This document shows, piece by piece, positions 25,111 through 34,251 of a DNA stretch of 64,000 nucleotides (within the stretch, counting starts at the first letter, position 1; each line of letters starts with the position of its first letter). The notes below the pieces were generated by a model. The model worked only from the letters and a program-made list of their open reading frames with translations, was not told the origin of the DNA and made no database searches. The translations under genes and the position numbers were made by a program. Origin of the DNA: Paenibacillus cremeus (lineage in GTDB: Bacteria; Bacillota; Bacilli; Paenibacillales; NBRC-103111); the NCBI RefSeq assembly GCF_007786445.1, contig NZ_VNJI01000027.1:1-64000 (forward strand). Reading direction: 5' to 3'.

Positions 25111-27327
25111 TCAGGCCACCGAACGGTCGGATCGGCCGATCCGACCGTTCGGTGGCCTAACAACAAGCTCCGGCATCGTATCGCCCGGATACAAAATCGC
25201 TTCCTCGCCCCGGCGCAGCTCCAGCTGGATCACGCCCCCGTCGCTGCCGCTCAGCTCAGCGCTGTACTCGCTGCCCTCGTCCCCGCCGCCGACCACCTGC
25301 CAGCGCACGGTGCCGCTCCAGCCGGTCTGAATCCGGCACGGCTCGCCCGCCAAGCTGCGCACGCGAATCCACGCGGTGCGGCCATCCCGCCGAACCGCGC
25401 TGACCGAGAAGCCGCCCTCGGCGCGCAGCTCGTGAAACGCCGCTTCGCGCCAGGCTTCCGGTACCGCCGGGAATACCCGCAGCGTCCCGCCCCAGCTCTG
25501 CAGCAGCATATCGTGCAGCGCCTCGGCTCCCGCGAGCGGCGTCTCAATGACCGGGCCTGCCTCCTTGTACATCGTATTCGGCTTGATGATATGCATCAGC
25601 GCCTTCAAATAGCGAAGCGCTTCGCTCCCCCGGCCCAGCGTCGCCGCGATCGAAGCGGCACCGGTCAGACTGAACCCGCGGAGATCGCCTTCCTTGTCAA
25701 TCCAGTGCTTCAGCGATCGTTCGATCAGTCCCCGCTCCTCTTCCGTGTCGACGCCGATCAAATGCAGCGGAAAAACCGCCAGCAGATGGCTGAAATGCCG
25801 GTGCCCGTAAGCCAGCGGCGTATCGCGCCCGATCATGAAGCCGGTTTCATCCACCGGCAGCGGAGCCAGTCGCGCCAGCACGTCACGCCAGCGCTCCTGC
25901 AGCGGATCGTCCACACCAAGCCGCCCACAGCTTGCCAGCAGCGTCTCGCAGCCCCAATGCAGTAGCGCCAGATCGTAATGGCAATCGCTCACCTTCGTCT
26001 TAAAAAACGAGCCGTACTCCGGCGAAATCATCGGAGGCAGATGCAGGTGGCCGTCCTCCCCTTCTTCCAGCAAATGCAAATAGTAGTTGATGCTTCGGCG
26101 CAAAACGGGATACAGCAGCTGCTCCAGCAGCCGATCGTCCATCGAATAGCGGTACTGCCGCCAGAGACAGTGGCACACCCATGTCAAGTTGCCGACCTCA
26201 TCGTCCACCTTGCTGCTCAGATCATAGCTGCAGCTGCGCCCTAGCCCGGAGGAATCATGGCGGAACGGCTCGGCAACGTTGCGAATGAGCTGCTCCTGCT
26301 GCTCCGCAATGGCACGTACAAGCGATTCGCCGATCTCCAGCCGGCCAGAAGCATACACCGGTGAGTAGCTCATCTGTACGTTCATATTAAACCAGACACC
26401 CGCCCAAGGCGTCGGTGCAAGCCAAGGGCCTTGATTATCGATCAACGGCTTGTCAGCCCGGGTTGCCGAGGCCAGCTTATACATCTGAATCCAATAGAAA
26501 CTCTCCAGCTGCCCGTCCGGAATGGAGATCAAGCTTTGCCGGTAATAGCGGTGCCACCAGGCGCGATGAGCGTCCACCCACGACTCAAAAGGCGTGCCCG
26601 ACGCTTGCATAACCGCATCCACCGCTGCCCGCCGAGCCTCCTCATCACAGCCCTTAGCCACGGACATATAGATCACCCGGCGCGTGTCGGACAGCTGCAC
26701 CTCTTTCATCGCCGTAACACAGCCTTCGTGAAGCGTACTGTACCGCTGAACCACAACAGCTACCCCATTTTCGCTGCTCTTCTCCACCACAGCTTCGGGA
26801 ATAAACTGGTTCAGGTTGATCCCATCGGCGTTGATCAGCACCGGATCGACCTCAGAATGCGCATACCAGTGCACACCCGCCCCCAGCTCGCCTTCAGATG
26901 CTCCCAGCTCAATAGCCATCACCGGCTCCTCGCTATGCACGAACGCGCGAAGCCGAGCTTCCCCCTTGGTGGTCGTGAGCAGTCCCCGCACCTCTGCGTT
27001 CCACAAGTCCACACGCAGCCTCGTCGGATGATAGATCATCCCCGCAAGCTCCAGATCAAGCTCCCCAATTGGCACTCGAGGCGGGAAGCCCGGCTTGTCC
27101 GTCCGCGTCGCCGTAATGTCTGTTCGCCCGGTAACAAAGCGCAGCACATGCCGCTTCTTCGCATTTTCTTCGCCGTAGATCATGGCGCCCAGCAGCCCAT
27201 TGCCTATAAAAGCACCCTCGTCCCAGCTGACTGGCTTCACAACCCATTCCATATCATTTGGCGCCAAAAATGTCTCCCAATCCAGCTCCAGCCTTACCGC
27301 TCCAGTGCTGCCATCTACCATGACCAT
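25111..27327 (-). CDS. glycoside hydrolase family 95-like (alpha-L-fucosidase/galactosidase type) protein
   Basis: A 738-residue intracellular protein. The N-terminal super-sandwich part contains WDEGAFIGNGLLGAMIYG (about 36-53), the family signature. The (alpha/alpha)6 barrel holds WFNMNVQMSYSPVYASGRLE (about 315-334), where the Asn/Gln set typical of GH95 lies, and LPPMISPEYG (about 435). Then come HRHFSHLLAVFPLHLI and a C-terminal beta-domain. Known members remove terminal alpha-1,2-fucose or galactose by inversion. ATG at 27327 follows GAAGGAG. The last 15 residues are coded by a perfect palindrome and look alien to the family. It lies after the lipoprotein gene of an import operon. Confidence 0.85.
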   Translation of the reverse strand: MVMVDGSTGAVRLELDWETFLAPNDMEWVVKPVSWDEGAFIGNGLLGAMIYGEENAKKRHVLRFVTGRTDITATRTDKPGFPPRVPIGELDLELAGMIYHPTRLRVDLWNAEVRGLLTTTKGEARLRAFVHSEEPVMAIELGASEGELGAGVHWYAHSEVDPVLINADGINLNQFIPEAVVEKSSENGVAVVVQRYSTLHEGCVTAMKEVQLSDTRRVIYMSVAKGCDEEARRAAVDAVMQASGTPFESWVDAHRAWWHRYYRQSLISIPDGQLESFYWIQMYKLASATRADKPLIDNQGPWLAPTPWAGVWFNMNVQMSYSPVYASGRLEIGESLVRAIAEQQEQLIRNVAEPFRHDSSGLGRSCSYDLSSKVDDEVGNLTWVCHCLWRQYRYSMDDRLLEQLLYPVLRRSINYYLHLLEEGEDGHLHLPPMISPEYGSFFKTKVSDCHYDLALLHWGCETLLASCGRLGVDDPLQERWRDVLARLAPLPVDETGFMIGRDTPLAYGHRHFSHLLAVFPLHLIGVDTEEERGLIERSLKHWIDKEGDLRGFSLTGAASIAATLGRGSEALRYLKALMHIIKPNTMYKEAGPVIETPLAGAEALHDMLLQSWGGTLRVFPAVPEAWREAAFHELRAEGGFSVSAVRRDGRTAWIRVRSLAGEPCRIQTGWSGTVRWQVVGGGDEGSEYSAELSGSDGGVIQLELRRGEEAILYPGDTMPELVVRPPNGRIGRSDRSVA
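25113..25158. repeat. 46-bp perfect palindrome at the end of the GH95 gene
   Basis: Two 23-bp arms meet without any spacer at 25135/25136 (AGGCCACCGAACGG outer part, GGATCGGCCGATCC centre). The palindrome covers the last 15 codons and part of the stop of the GH95 gene and encodes RPPNGRIGRSDRSVA. It could serve as a terminator stem, although no T tract follows on the minus strand. Confidence 0.9.
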
Positions 27328-27356
27328 CGAGAACACTCCTTCTCCGATTGAAAATT

Positions 27357-27393
27357 AGCCCGCTTCCACTCATACGCTGAGTAAAAGCGGGCT
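27357..27393 (-). terminator. hairpin between the lipoprotein and GH95 genes
   Basis: Arms AGCCCGCTT and AAGCGGGCT (27357-27365 and 27385-27393) with a 19-nt loop, followed by AATTTTC on the minus strand. The short T run suggests partial termination that lets some transcripts continue into GH95. Confidence 0.6.
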
Positions 27394-27403
27394 CCATGCG
27401 CTG

Positions 27404-29056
27404 CTACTTTTTAGTTTTCGTCTGTTCGTACGCCTGCTGGTTAATTTCGAGATAGCGCTTCAGGTTCATTTTATCCAGTGTGGCTAAATAGTTGTTCCAT
27501 TCCTTCTCGATGTCCACCCCGCCGGTGACTGCCTTCGCAAAGAATTCGGTCCGGTAATCCGTAATCGTCTTCTCCAAATTAGCCAGCTCCTCCGCTTGCT
27601 CGTTCGTGAAGAAAAGAGGCGGCACGGTCTTCTCCAGCTTGATGGCATACGGCTCGTACTTTTCCTTCGTTTCCTTGAACAGAATAATTTCCAGCGGGTT
27701 CTTCGGATCCGCGTATTGGCCCATGCGGAACTCATTGGTGCGAAGGCTTGGACCGGCTTGCGCCCAATGTACGTTTTGTAGCTTGCCAAAGGTGACCAGC
27801 TGCTTCCACTTCGCCGGCTTGCCGTCGAGCCCCAGATCGCCGGAGGCCGCTTTATCCCACTCCTGGCCCGGACGTCCGATCGTGCTGCGCAAAGTCGCTT
27901 CCTCGCTCAGAAGGAAATCCGCCAACCGGAACGCAGCTGCAGGATTTTTCGCTTTGTTCGTAATGACGAACATGCCGTTAATAATCTGATACGGGTTAAA
28001 TGGAGCCGAACGCACGCCCGTAGGTCCCTTGAGCGGAGGCAGGGCCACGAAATCCTTGAATCTCGGCGAATCCGCATCGACAAATACCGTTTGATTCTGC
28101 GATGGAACGGCACCGATAATGGCGGCATCCGGGTTCATGCCCATCTGCTTCAGCTGATTGCGGTCCTGCGTAAACGTCTGCGCCGAAATCAAGCCGTCCG
28201 CGTACAGCTTATTCAGGTACTTCAGCCCTTCCTTCCATTCCGGCTGATTGAACGCCACCTGCACCTTGCCGTCTTTTACATATTTCAGGTTGAAGTCCTT
28301 CTCAATAAACGAGCTCATGAGGAAATATTCCAGGGTCGAAGCCGGCCCATTCGTCGCGCCTACCAGCGGGATCTCGTCCGCCTTTCCGTTGCCGTTCGGA
28401 TCCTTTTCTTTAAACGCTTTCAACACTTGAGCAAATTCGTCCGTGGTCGTCGGCAGCTTGAGGCCTAGTTTGTCCAGCCATGCTTGGTTAATCCACATTT
28501 TTTGCCCCAGCGAGCAGTGGTAGCATTGGTTGATTTGCGGCAGCGAGTAAATGTTGCCATCCGGCAAAGACATCTGCTCCTTCGCATACGGCACCTCTTG
28601 GAACATTTTCTTCGTTTCCACGCCGTACTTGTCGATATATTGGTTCAGCGGAAGGAACACGCCATCCTTGCCATAGATCGATTGCTGAATCGGCGACACG
28701 CTCATATTCAGCAGCACGTCGGGATAATCTCCGCTCGCCAGCGACACGTTCAGCTTTTCCTGGAACGTTTTTTCCGGCGCGACCTCCCACTCGATCTGGA
28801 TGTTCGTTTTCTCCTCCAGCCATTTGCTGAATTCATTCGTGGCGAAATTTTCCACAATGCTGGAGCCCTTGACCATGACGCGCAGCTTCGTCTTTTCCTT
28901 CGTGATCGGGAAGACCCCCGCTTCCGTTACGCCGTCCGCCTTCGGGTCGGCTGCGCTTTTGTTTGCTGTATCGCCTGTTTTCCCGTTGGAGCAAGCGCTG
29001 ACCAGCAGCATGGCCGCTGTCGAGACCGCAAGAATGCTTTTGAACCCTGGTTTCAT
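27404..29056 (-). CDS. extracellular solute-binding lipoprotein (LipO/YtcQ type)
   Basis: A 550-residue lipoprotein with lipobox VSAC (Cys about 22). The mature domain is a large family-1 binding fold: KLRVMVKGSSIVENFATNEF near 57, ASGDYPDVLLNMS near 110, the Asp/Asn loop EKDPNGNGKADEIPLVG near 225, and the late ending YEQTKTKK. It captures an oligosaccharide for the two permeases encoded directly upstream (33 nt gap). It is much larger than, and only distantly related to, the lipoproteins at 15-20 kb, so it probably has a different ligand. Confidence 0.92.
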   Translation of the reverse strand: MKPGFKSILAVSTAAMLLVSACSNGKTGDTANKSAADPKADGVTEAGVFPITKEKTKLRVMVKGSSIVENFATNEFSKWLEEKTNIQIEWEVAPEKTFQEKLNVSLASGDYPDVLLNMSVSPIQQSIYGKDGVFLPLNQYIDKYGVETKKMFQEVPYAKEQMSLPDGNIYSLPQINQCYHCSLGQKMWINQAWLDKLGLKLPTTTDEFAQVLKAFKEKDPNGNGKADEIPLVGATNGPASTLEYFLMSSFIEKDFNLKYVKDGKVQVAFNQPEWKEGLKYLNKLYADGLISAQTFTQDRNQLKQMGMNPDAAIIGAVPSQNQTVFVDADSPRFKDFVALPPLKGPTGVRSAPFNPYQIINGMFVITNKAKNPAAAFRLADFLLSEEATLRSTIGRPGQEWDKAASGDLGLDGKPAKWKQLVTFGKLQNVHWAQAGPSLRTNEFRMGQYADPKNPLEIILFKETKEKYEPYAIKLEKTVPPLFFTNEQAEELANLEKTITDYRTEFFAKAVTGGVDIEKEWNNYLATLDKMNLKRYLEINQQAYEQTKTKK

Positions 29057-29089
29057 AAATGAATAGCCCCCTTGATTTATCCTTTAAAC

Positions 29090-29983
29090 TTATCCTTTCA
29101 ATGAGCCAATCATCATGCCCTTGACAAAATGCCGCTGAATAAACGGATAAATGATCAGCACCGGCACCGTCGACACCACAATCAAAGAGAACTTCAGCAG
29201 CTCCCGCAGCCCTTGGCGGGCCACCGCATCAGCCACATCCGTGATCATCGACGAATCGACCTCGTTTTGCACGAGAATGTCCCGGAGCACCAGCTGCAGC
29301 GGATACAGCTCCTGCCGCTTCAAATACAGCAGCGCGTTGAAATATTGATTCCAATGCCCGACCGCATAAAATAAGGCGATAACCGCAATGATCGGACCAG
29401 AGAGCGGAAGCACAATTCGGCGGAAAAACGTAAAGTCGCTGCAGCCGTCCATCTGAGCGGCTTCCAGCAGCTCGTCCGGGATCGTCGTTTGAAAATACGT
29501 GCGGGCGATAATCATATTCCATACCCCAATGGCCGCAGGAATAATGAGCGACCAGCGGGAATCGATCAGCCCAAGTCCTTTAACTACCAGATAAGAAGGA
29601 ATGAGGCCTCCGGAGAACATCATCGTGAACACGAACAGCGCCATAATGACATTGCGGGGCATAAAATCCTTACGTGAGAGCGGATATGCCGCCATCAGCG
29701 TCAGCACCACGTTAAACGCCGTACCGACGACGGTGTAGAACACCGAGTTCAGGAAGCTCGTGACGATAAGCGGATGCTTGAATACCGCCGTGTAGCCCTC
29801 CAGCGTCATGTCCACCGGATACAGCCATACCTTGCCGGACACCACCGCCGAGGCAGAGCTGAAGGATGCGCTGAAAATATAAATGAGCGGATAGAGCACC
29901 GTAATCGTGAATAAGAACAAAATCGTATAGTTGATCCAGTTGAACAGCCGGTCGTCGCGGCTTTCTTTTACGTTACCTGTCAC
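29090..29983 (-). CDS. sugar ABC transporter permease, YtcP/LplC type
   Basis: A 297-residue CUT1 permease with six predicted helices (first at 17-39, INYTILFLFTITVLYPLIYI). The EAA loop LEAAQMDGCSDFTFFRRIVL is near 194; the ending KGMMIGSLKG matches the family. It pairs with the LplB-type gene upstream (15 nt gap). Its operon lacks an ATPase gene. Confidence 0.93.
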   Translation of the reverse strand: MTGNVKESRDDRLFNWINYTILFLFTITVLYPLIYIFSASFSSASAVVSGKVWLYPVDMTLEGYTAVFKHPLIVTSFLNSVFYTVVGTAFNVVLTLMAAYPLSRKDFMPRNVIMALFVFTMMFSGGLIPSYLVVKGLGLIDSRWSLIIPAAIGVWNMIIARTYFQTTIPDELLEAAQMDGCSDFTFFRRIVLPLSGPIIAVIALFYAVGHWNQYFNALLYLKRQELYPLQLVLRDILVQNEVDSSMITDVADAVARQGLRELLKFSLIVVSTVPVLIIYPFIQRHFVKGMMIGSLKG

Positions 29984-29998
29984 TCTACTTCCTCCTCT

Positions 29999-30982
29999 CT
30001 ACCATAGGCTAGTCTGCCCAACTTTTTTGGCAAATCGATTGACGAGCACCAAAAGAATTAAGCTGATCACGGATTTGAACAAGCCGATAGCCGAAGAATA
30101 CGAGTAGTTAATCGCCGTGGACGCCAGCCCCACCTTGTACACGAACGTGTCGATGACCTCAGAGGCGCTCATGTTCAACGGATTTTGCATCAGCAAAATT
30201 TTCTCAAAGCCGATATCGAGCACGTGCCCGGTGCTCATGATGAGCAGGATTGTAGCAACCGGCATAATGCCCGGCAAATCAATATGCCACATGCGGCGCA
30301 GCTTGCTCGCTCCATCGACCACTGCGGCTTCATGCAGCGACGGATCAATGGCGGCTAATGCAGCCAGGTACACGATACAGGAAAACCCGACATTTTGCCA
30401 AATGCCCGACCAGACGAAAATGTGCGAAAACCACGCCGGATCGCCGATCCAATTCGCCGGTTCAATTCCAATGGCCCGAAGCAGCGTGCTTACCAGTCCG
30501 ACGCGCGGGTCGAGGATTTGCAGGATGATGCCAACCATAACGACTACAGATATAAAATGCGGAGCGTACGTAATCATTTGGACCGTTTTTTTGAAAAATT
30601 GGTTTTGCACGAAGTTGAGGCACAGCGCCAGCAGGATTGGAAACGGAAAACCGGCAGCCAAGCTGTAAAAGCTTAGGACGAGTGTGTTCTTCATAACACG
30701 GATAAAGTCGTAGGAGTTAAAAAAACGAATGAAATACTTGAATCCAACCCACTCGCTGCCCCAGATGCCTTTGGTGGGCACATAGTTTTTGAAGGCGATT
30801 AACGCACCGTACATCGGTACGTATTTGAAGACGATCAAATAAAGCACGGGCAGCAGGATCAGCAGGTAGAGCTGCCATCGGTCCTTGAAATTTCTCGCTA
30901 GGCGCGTTAGGAGACCTTCCTTGACCTTCATCGTCTTCGCTGGATTGGAGGTGGATGTAGGGTTACTGACGGATACTTGCAT
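29999..30982 (-). CDS. sugar ABC transporter permease, LplB type
   Basis: A 327-residue permease with a 30-residue charged head, then LLILLPVLYLIVFKYVPMYG, AFKNYVPTKGI and WVGFKYFIRFF, the LplB hallmarks. The EAA loop HEAAVVDGASKLRRMWHIDL is near 220. ATG at 30982 follows AAGGAGG. It starts 97 nt after the yesM stop; that gap holds TTATGCTAAG, which may be a promoter, so the import genes may have their own start under YesN control (inference). Confidence 0.93.
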   Translation of the reverse strand: MQVSVSNPTSTSNPAKTMKVKEGLLTRLARNFKDRWQLYLLILLPVLYLIVFKYVPMYGALIAFKNYVPTKGIWGSEWVGFKYFIRFFNSYDFIRVMKNTLVLSFYSLAAGFPFPILLALCLNFVQNQFFKKTVQMITYAPHFISVVVMVGIILQILDPRVGLVSTLLRAIGIEPANWIGDPAWFSHIFVWSGIWQNVGFSCIVYLAALAAIDPSLHEAAVVDGASKLRRMWHIDLPGIMPVATILLIMSTGHVLDIGFEKILLMQNPLNMSASEVIDTFVYKVGLASTAINYSYSSAIGLFKSVISLILLVLVNRFAKKVGQTSLW

Positions 30983-31079
30983 GAAGACCTCCTTACTCGG
31001 GGGGCTAAAGTGTAGGTTCGTTTGTCGAATCCTGTACTCTTAGCATAATCCCAAGTGAAGGAGGCCGCATTATCGTAAC

Positions 31080-32900
31080 TTATTTGGATATGACTTTTTT
31101 TGTGCCGGTGGACGGCATATGCAGGGTCATCCGTGTCCCTTGTCCGAGCGTGCTGTCGACTCGAAGCCCGTACGGCTCTCCGAACACCATCTGAATGCGG
31201 CTATGGACGTTGACGAGCCCGATGCTGCCGCCACCTGGCATACTCGTTTCTTCCTCATTCGAGGGCACGGCTTGCATCGCCAATCGCGTACGCAGCTGAT
31301 TCAGCTTGTCCGGCGTCATGCCGCAGCCGTTGTCCTCCACGATCACGTAGAAGTCCTCCTGCTCGCACGATGCATCAATGACGATGCGATGATGCTCCTC
31401 GATGCCGTCTGGGAACGCGTGCTTAAACACATTTTCGATGAGCGGCTGCAGCGTTAACCGCACCATATGCATCAGCAGCATCTCAGGAGGCACCCGCACG
31501 TCGACTTCGAACTCTCTGCCGATGCGAAACTTCATGATCGACATGAAATGGAGCACGTGCTTCAGCTCGTTGGCTACCGTAATCTCCTCCAGGTCGGTAC
31601 GGATGGAATAGCGGAGCATGTACGACAGGGAGCGAACGATCTCCTTGATTTCGCTCGACTTCTGGATGACGGCGTAGCAAATAATAATTTCCAGCGTGTT
31701 ATATAAAAAATGCGGATTGATCTGCAGCTGCAGCGACTGAAATTCGGCCAGCTGCCGCTTCAGCGCGTTATCCTGCTCGCGAAGCTCGGATTCGTAGACG
31801 CGATCCACCAGCTCCTCAAGCCGGCCCACCATCGTATTGTAGCTGGTGATCAGGCGGTCCATCTCATCGCGGCTGCCGCTGAGCGCAACCTTCGTCCATC
31901 GCCCCTTCTCCGTTTGCCGCATTCCGCTCTCCAGCCTGCGCACCGGGTTGACGATCGACCGGCCAAAGCGGATGGCCAGAAACGACGCCAGCAGCAGCGT
32001 CCCCAGCCCGACGTACAGCGTCGTCTGCCGCAGCGCCGCAATCGGCTCCCGCGTCTCCCCGATGGACATGCTGGCGACCAGCGTCCAGCCGGAGTAGTCC
32101 GAATGGCGGCTGAAGAAGATGCGCCCCTCTTCATCCGGCATGTCGAAGATGCGGTCCGTGTTCTTTTGCACCGTCTCAAACTGACGGCCTGCCAGCTGCT
32201 TGCCGATGCGCTTGGGATCGGGATGATAAATGATTTTGCCACGGTCGTTGACAATGAAAAAGTAGCCCGATTCCCCCAGCTGAATTCCTTTCCATAGTGT
32301 CGTCAATTCGCCTATGCGCATCTCAAAGCCCATGACCCCCGTATATACGCGGGACGTTTGACGGTCCGAAATTTTGCGCGCGAGGGTCAGATGCCCGTCC
32401 AAGAAGCCGGAATCCTGAATCATCAGCATCCCGTCATCCCGGGTATCCTCCTTCAGCTGCTCTACGTATTCCTCGAACGCTTTATAGTTAATCCGGTTCA
32501 ACTGGATGTTAAAATCCGTCGCGCGAAAGCCGTTGTTGCCCGCGAGATAGACCATGCTGATTTCCGGGTTGTTGATGAGCACCGGCTGGAACACTTGCTG
32601 CTTAATGATGTTTTCTTTAACTAGAAAATCGCTGACGGTGGTCTCCTTCGGATTGAGCGCGTCCCGCACCAAGGGCGACGTCAGGATCGACAGCGTAGCC
32701 CGCTCGTACCCTTTTAAATACAGGTCGGTCTGGTGTGCGGCATTGTTGACGATCTGCGCGAGCAGCGCTTGGTATTGATTTTCAAGCTCTCGGGATGAGC
32801 GCCAATAGCCCGCCACGCCGATCGTCACCGTGCTCAGCATAATAACGATGACAAAGTAGAGATAGATCCGCTGCGACATGCTGACGTTCACCATTTTCAT
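31080..32900 (-). CDS. yesM: sensor histidine kinase, YesM type
   Basis: A 606-residue membrane kinase. Helix 1 is at about 8-30 and helix 2 at about 293-312. The extracellular part between them is a Cache sensor (FRATDFNIQLNRINYKAFEE; later LGESGYFFIVNDRGKIIYHP). A HAMP domain follows (PVRRLESGMRQTEKGRWTKV). The kinase core has the phospho-acceptor His in INPHFLYNTLE near residue 401, the N-box QPLIENVFKHAF near 490 and the G-boxes DNGCGM and GGSIGLVNVHSRI. It passes phosphate to the YesN-type regulator whose gene overlaps its start by four bases. It probably senses a sugar imported by the adjacent operon. Confidence 0.92.
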   Translation of the reverse strand: MKMVNVSMSQRIYLYFVIVIMLSTVTIGVAGYWRSSRELENQYQALLAQIVNNAAHQTDLYLKGYERATLSILTSPLVRDALNPKETTVSDFLVKENIIKQQVFQPVLINNPEISMVYLAGNNGFRATDFNIQLNRINYKAFEEYVEQLKEDTRDDGMLMIQDSGFLDGHLTLARKISDRQTSRVYTGVMGFEMRIGELTTLWKGIQLGESGYFFIVNDRGKIIYHPDPKRIGKQLAGRQFETVQKNTDRIFDMPDEEGRIFFSRHSDYSGWTLVASMSIGETREPIAALRQTTLYVGLGTLLLASFLAIRFGRSIVNPVRRLESGMRQTEKGRWTKVALSGSRDEMDRLITSYNTMVGRLEELVDRVYESELREQDNALKRQLAEFQSLQLQINPHFLYNTLEIIICYAVIQKSSEIKEIVRSLSYMLRYSIRTDLEEITVANELKHVLHFMSIMKFRIGREFEVDVRVPPEMLLMHMVRLTLQPLIENVFKHAFPDGIEEHHRIVIDASCEQEDFYVIVEDNGCGMTPDKLNQLRTRLAMQAVPSNEEETSMPGGGSIGLVNVHSRIQMVFGEPYGLRVDSTLGQGTRMTLHMPSTGTKKVISK

Positions 32901-33928
32901 TTGATCCCCAGCATGCTGCGGAATTCGGTCGGGGAGCAGCCGGTCGCTTTCTTGAACACCCGGGAAAAATGCGGATAGCTGTCGTAGCCGACCTCCGCAA
33001 CGATATCGATAATTTTATAATGAGGAATCGCCAGCAGCCGTTTGGCATGCTCGATCCGTTTGCGCAAGCGGTAGTGCACGAACGTTTCATTGGTCGCTTT
33101 TTTAAAATAGTGGCTGAAATACGTCGGCGTCACGCCGAGCCGATCCGCCACCGCCTCCAGCGTCAGCTCCTCGCGGTAATGCTGCTCGATGTACTGCAGC
33201 GCCGCTTCCAGCAGATTGAGCTGACCGCCTCCCCGGGCCTCCAGCAGCTGGTGCAGCCACGCGAATACTTGCCCCTCGAACGCCTCGAATGCCTGCCGGC
33301 CGGACTTATTTGCCCCCGTATGCTTCGGGTCCATCTGGAATTTAAACACCCCGCGCGCGTTCAGCTTCCCGGCCAGCAGCTCCAGCCCATCCTGCGCCAT
33401 TTGCAACAGCGGAAACCCTCCGCCATCGGCCGCATCCGCAAAATAATGCGCCTTTCCCTCTTGCAGCAGCTCGCTGACCCGGCCTTCCTCAGCCTGCCAG
33501 AGCGCCTCCTCTAGCTGGACCACCCATTGCTCGAAGCGCGACAAGGAGAACGTGCCGGATTTCACCTCGCTGAGCACTTTGCCGAGCACAGGATACAGCT
33601 CCAGTTCGGTCACCGGCTTCAGCAGGTATTCCTTCACTCCGTAGGACATGCATTTCTGGGCATACGCAAAATCGCCGTACCCGGACAGCACGATCACCTG
33701 CGTCGGCAGCCTGTGCTCGCGCATTTGGCGGCACAGCTCGATGCCGTCCATCTTCGGCATGCGGATATCGGTCAGCACGATGTCCGGCGGATCCGCTAGG
33801 ATCGCGTTCAGCGCGCTGCTGCCGTCCGTGAAGGTTCGAATCTCTTCGAACCGGTTATATTCTCGAATCATTTGGCTGATGCCAAAGCAAATGATCGGCT
33901 CATCATCCACGATATAAATGCGACTCAT
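32897..33928 (-). CDS. yesN: response regulator, YesN type (receiver plus AraC domain)
   Basis: A 343-residue cytosolic regulator. The receiver domain (about 1-120) has the acidic pocket DDEP, phospho-acceptor Asp in VLTDIRMPKMDG near residue 55 and the Lys in KEYLLKPV near 105. The middle linker is Gly/Ala-rich. The C-terminus is an AraC DNA-binding domain with helix-turn-helix units at LTLEAVADRLGVTPTYFSHY and YKIIDIVAEVGYDSYPHFSR. ATG at 33928 follows GGGAGGG. Upstream in-frame sequence lacks the conserved receiver start and is not coding. It likely activates the lplB-ytcP-lipoprotein-GH95 genes downstream. Confidence 0.93.
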   Translation of the reverse strand: MSRIYIVDDEPIICFGISQMIREYNRFEEIRTFTDGSSALNAILADPPDIVLTDIRMPKMDGIELCRQMREHRLPTQVIVLSGYGDFAYAQKCMSYGVKEYLLKPVTELELYPVLGKVLSEVKSGTFSLSRFEQWVVQLEEALWQAEEGRVSELLQEGKAHYFADAADGGGFPLLQMAQDGLELLAGKLNARGVFKFQMDPKHTGANKSGRQAFEAFEGQVFAWLHQLLEARGGGQLNLLEAALQYIEQHYREELTLEAVADRLGVTPTYFSHYFKKATNETFVHYRLRKRIEHAKRLLAIPHYKIIDIVAEVGYDSYPHFSRVFKKATGCSPTEFRSMLGIK

Positions 33929-34025
33929 GCCAAGCCCTCCCACAGGTGCCTTCAACTGGCTCCTATTATAGCATCGCGCTCCCCTGTTTTGGGAAGTAGA
34001 AAAATGGCGGGGAGGTGGTCCTGCC

Positions 34026-34050
34026 ATTAGTTGCTTTTGGAGCAGCTAAT
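34026..34050. repeat. 25-bp palindromic repeat, copy 2
   Basis: ATTAGTTGCTTTTGGAGCAG, continuing to 34050, forms a hairpin ATTAGTTGCT/AGCAGCTAAT with G-U pairing and a 5-nt loop. Confidence 0.75.
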
Positions 34051-34076
34051 TTCAGCATGCGCCATCTGAGCTGCCC

Positions 34077-34101
34077 ATTAGTTGCTTTATGAGCAGCTAT
34101 T
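34077..34101. repeat. 25-bp palindromic repeat, copy 3
   Basis: ATTAGTTGCTTTATGAGCAG, continuing to 34101, differs from copy 2 only in the loop and final base. Confidence 0.75.
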
Positions 34102-34136
34102 GCAGATTTTCCGCGCTCCTCCGCCTTATTTCTCCC

Positions 34137-34161
34137 AATAGTTGCTCTCAGAGCAGCTATT
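34137..34161. repeat. 25-bp palindromic repeat, copy 4
   Basis: AATAGTTGCTCTCAGAGCAG, continuing to 34161, keeps the AGTTGCT/AGCAGCTA arms. Confidence 0.75.
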
Positions 34162-34198
34162 GGCAGTATTATTGTCCTATCGGGGTTCGTTAACAACA

Positions 34199-34229
34199 AA
34201 AAAGCGTGTGCCAAATTCAGCACACACTA
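34199..34229 (-). terminator. terminator of Gfo/Idh/MocA gene 1
   Basis: Stem GTGTGTGC/GCACACGC with 7-nt loop followed by TTTTTTG on the minus strand, 23 nt past the stop. Confidence 0.8.
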
Positions 34230-34251
34230 AAAGTAACGCTATTTCAACTCC

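Larger units (their letters stand above)
33929..34198. other. intergenic stretch carrying three palindromic repeats
   Basis: No gene is supported between the yesN start and the terminator of the oxidoreductase gene. The stretch contains three copies of a 25-bp palindrome (listed separately) spaced about 51 and 60 bp apart. A yesN promoter should be here, but I could not assign one. Confidence 0.5.

Noticed and set aside
24808-25965. 385-codon plus-strand frame spanning the AraC sensor start and the GH95 end
   Set aside because: Composition is that of an antisense frame of high-G+C genes, and both minus-strand genes are well supported.
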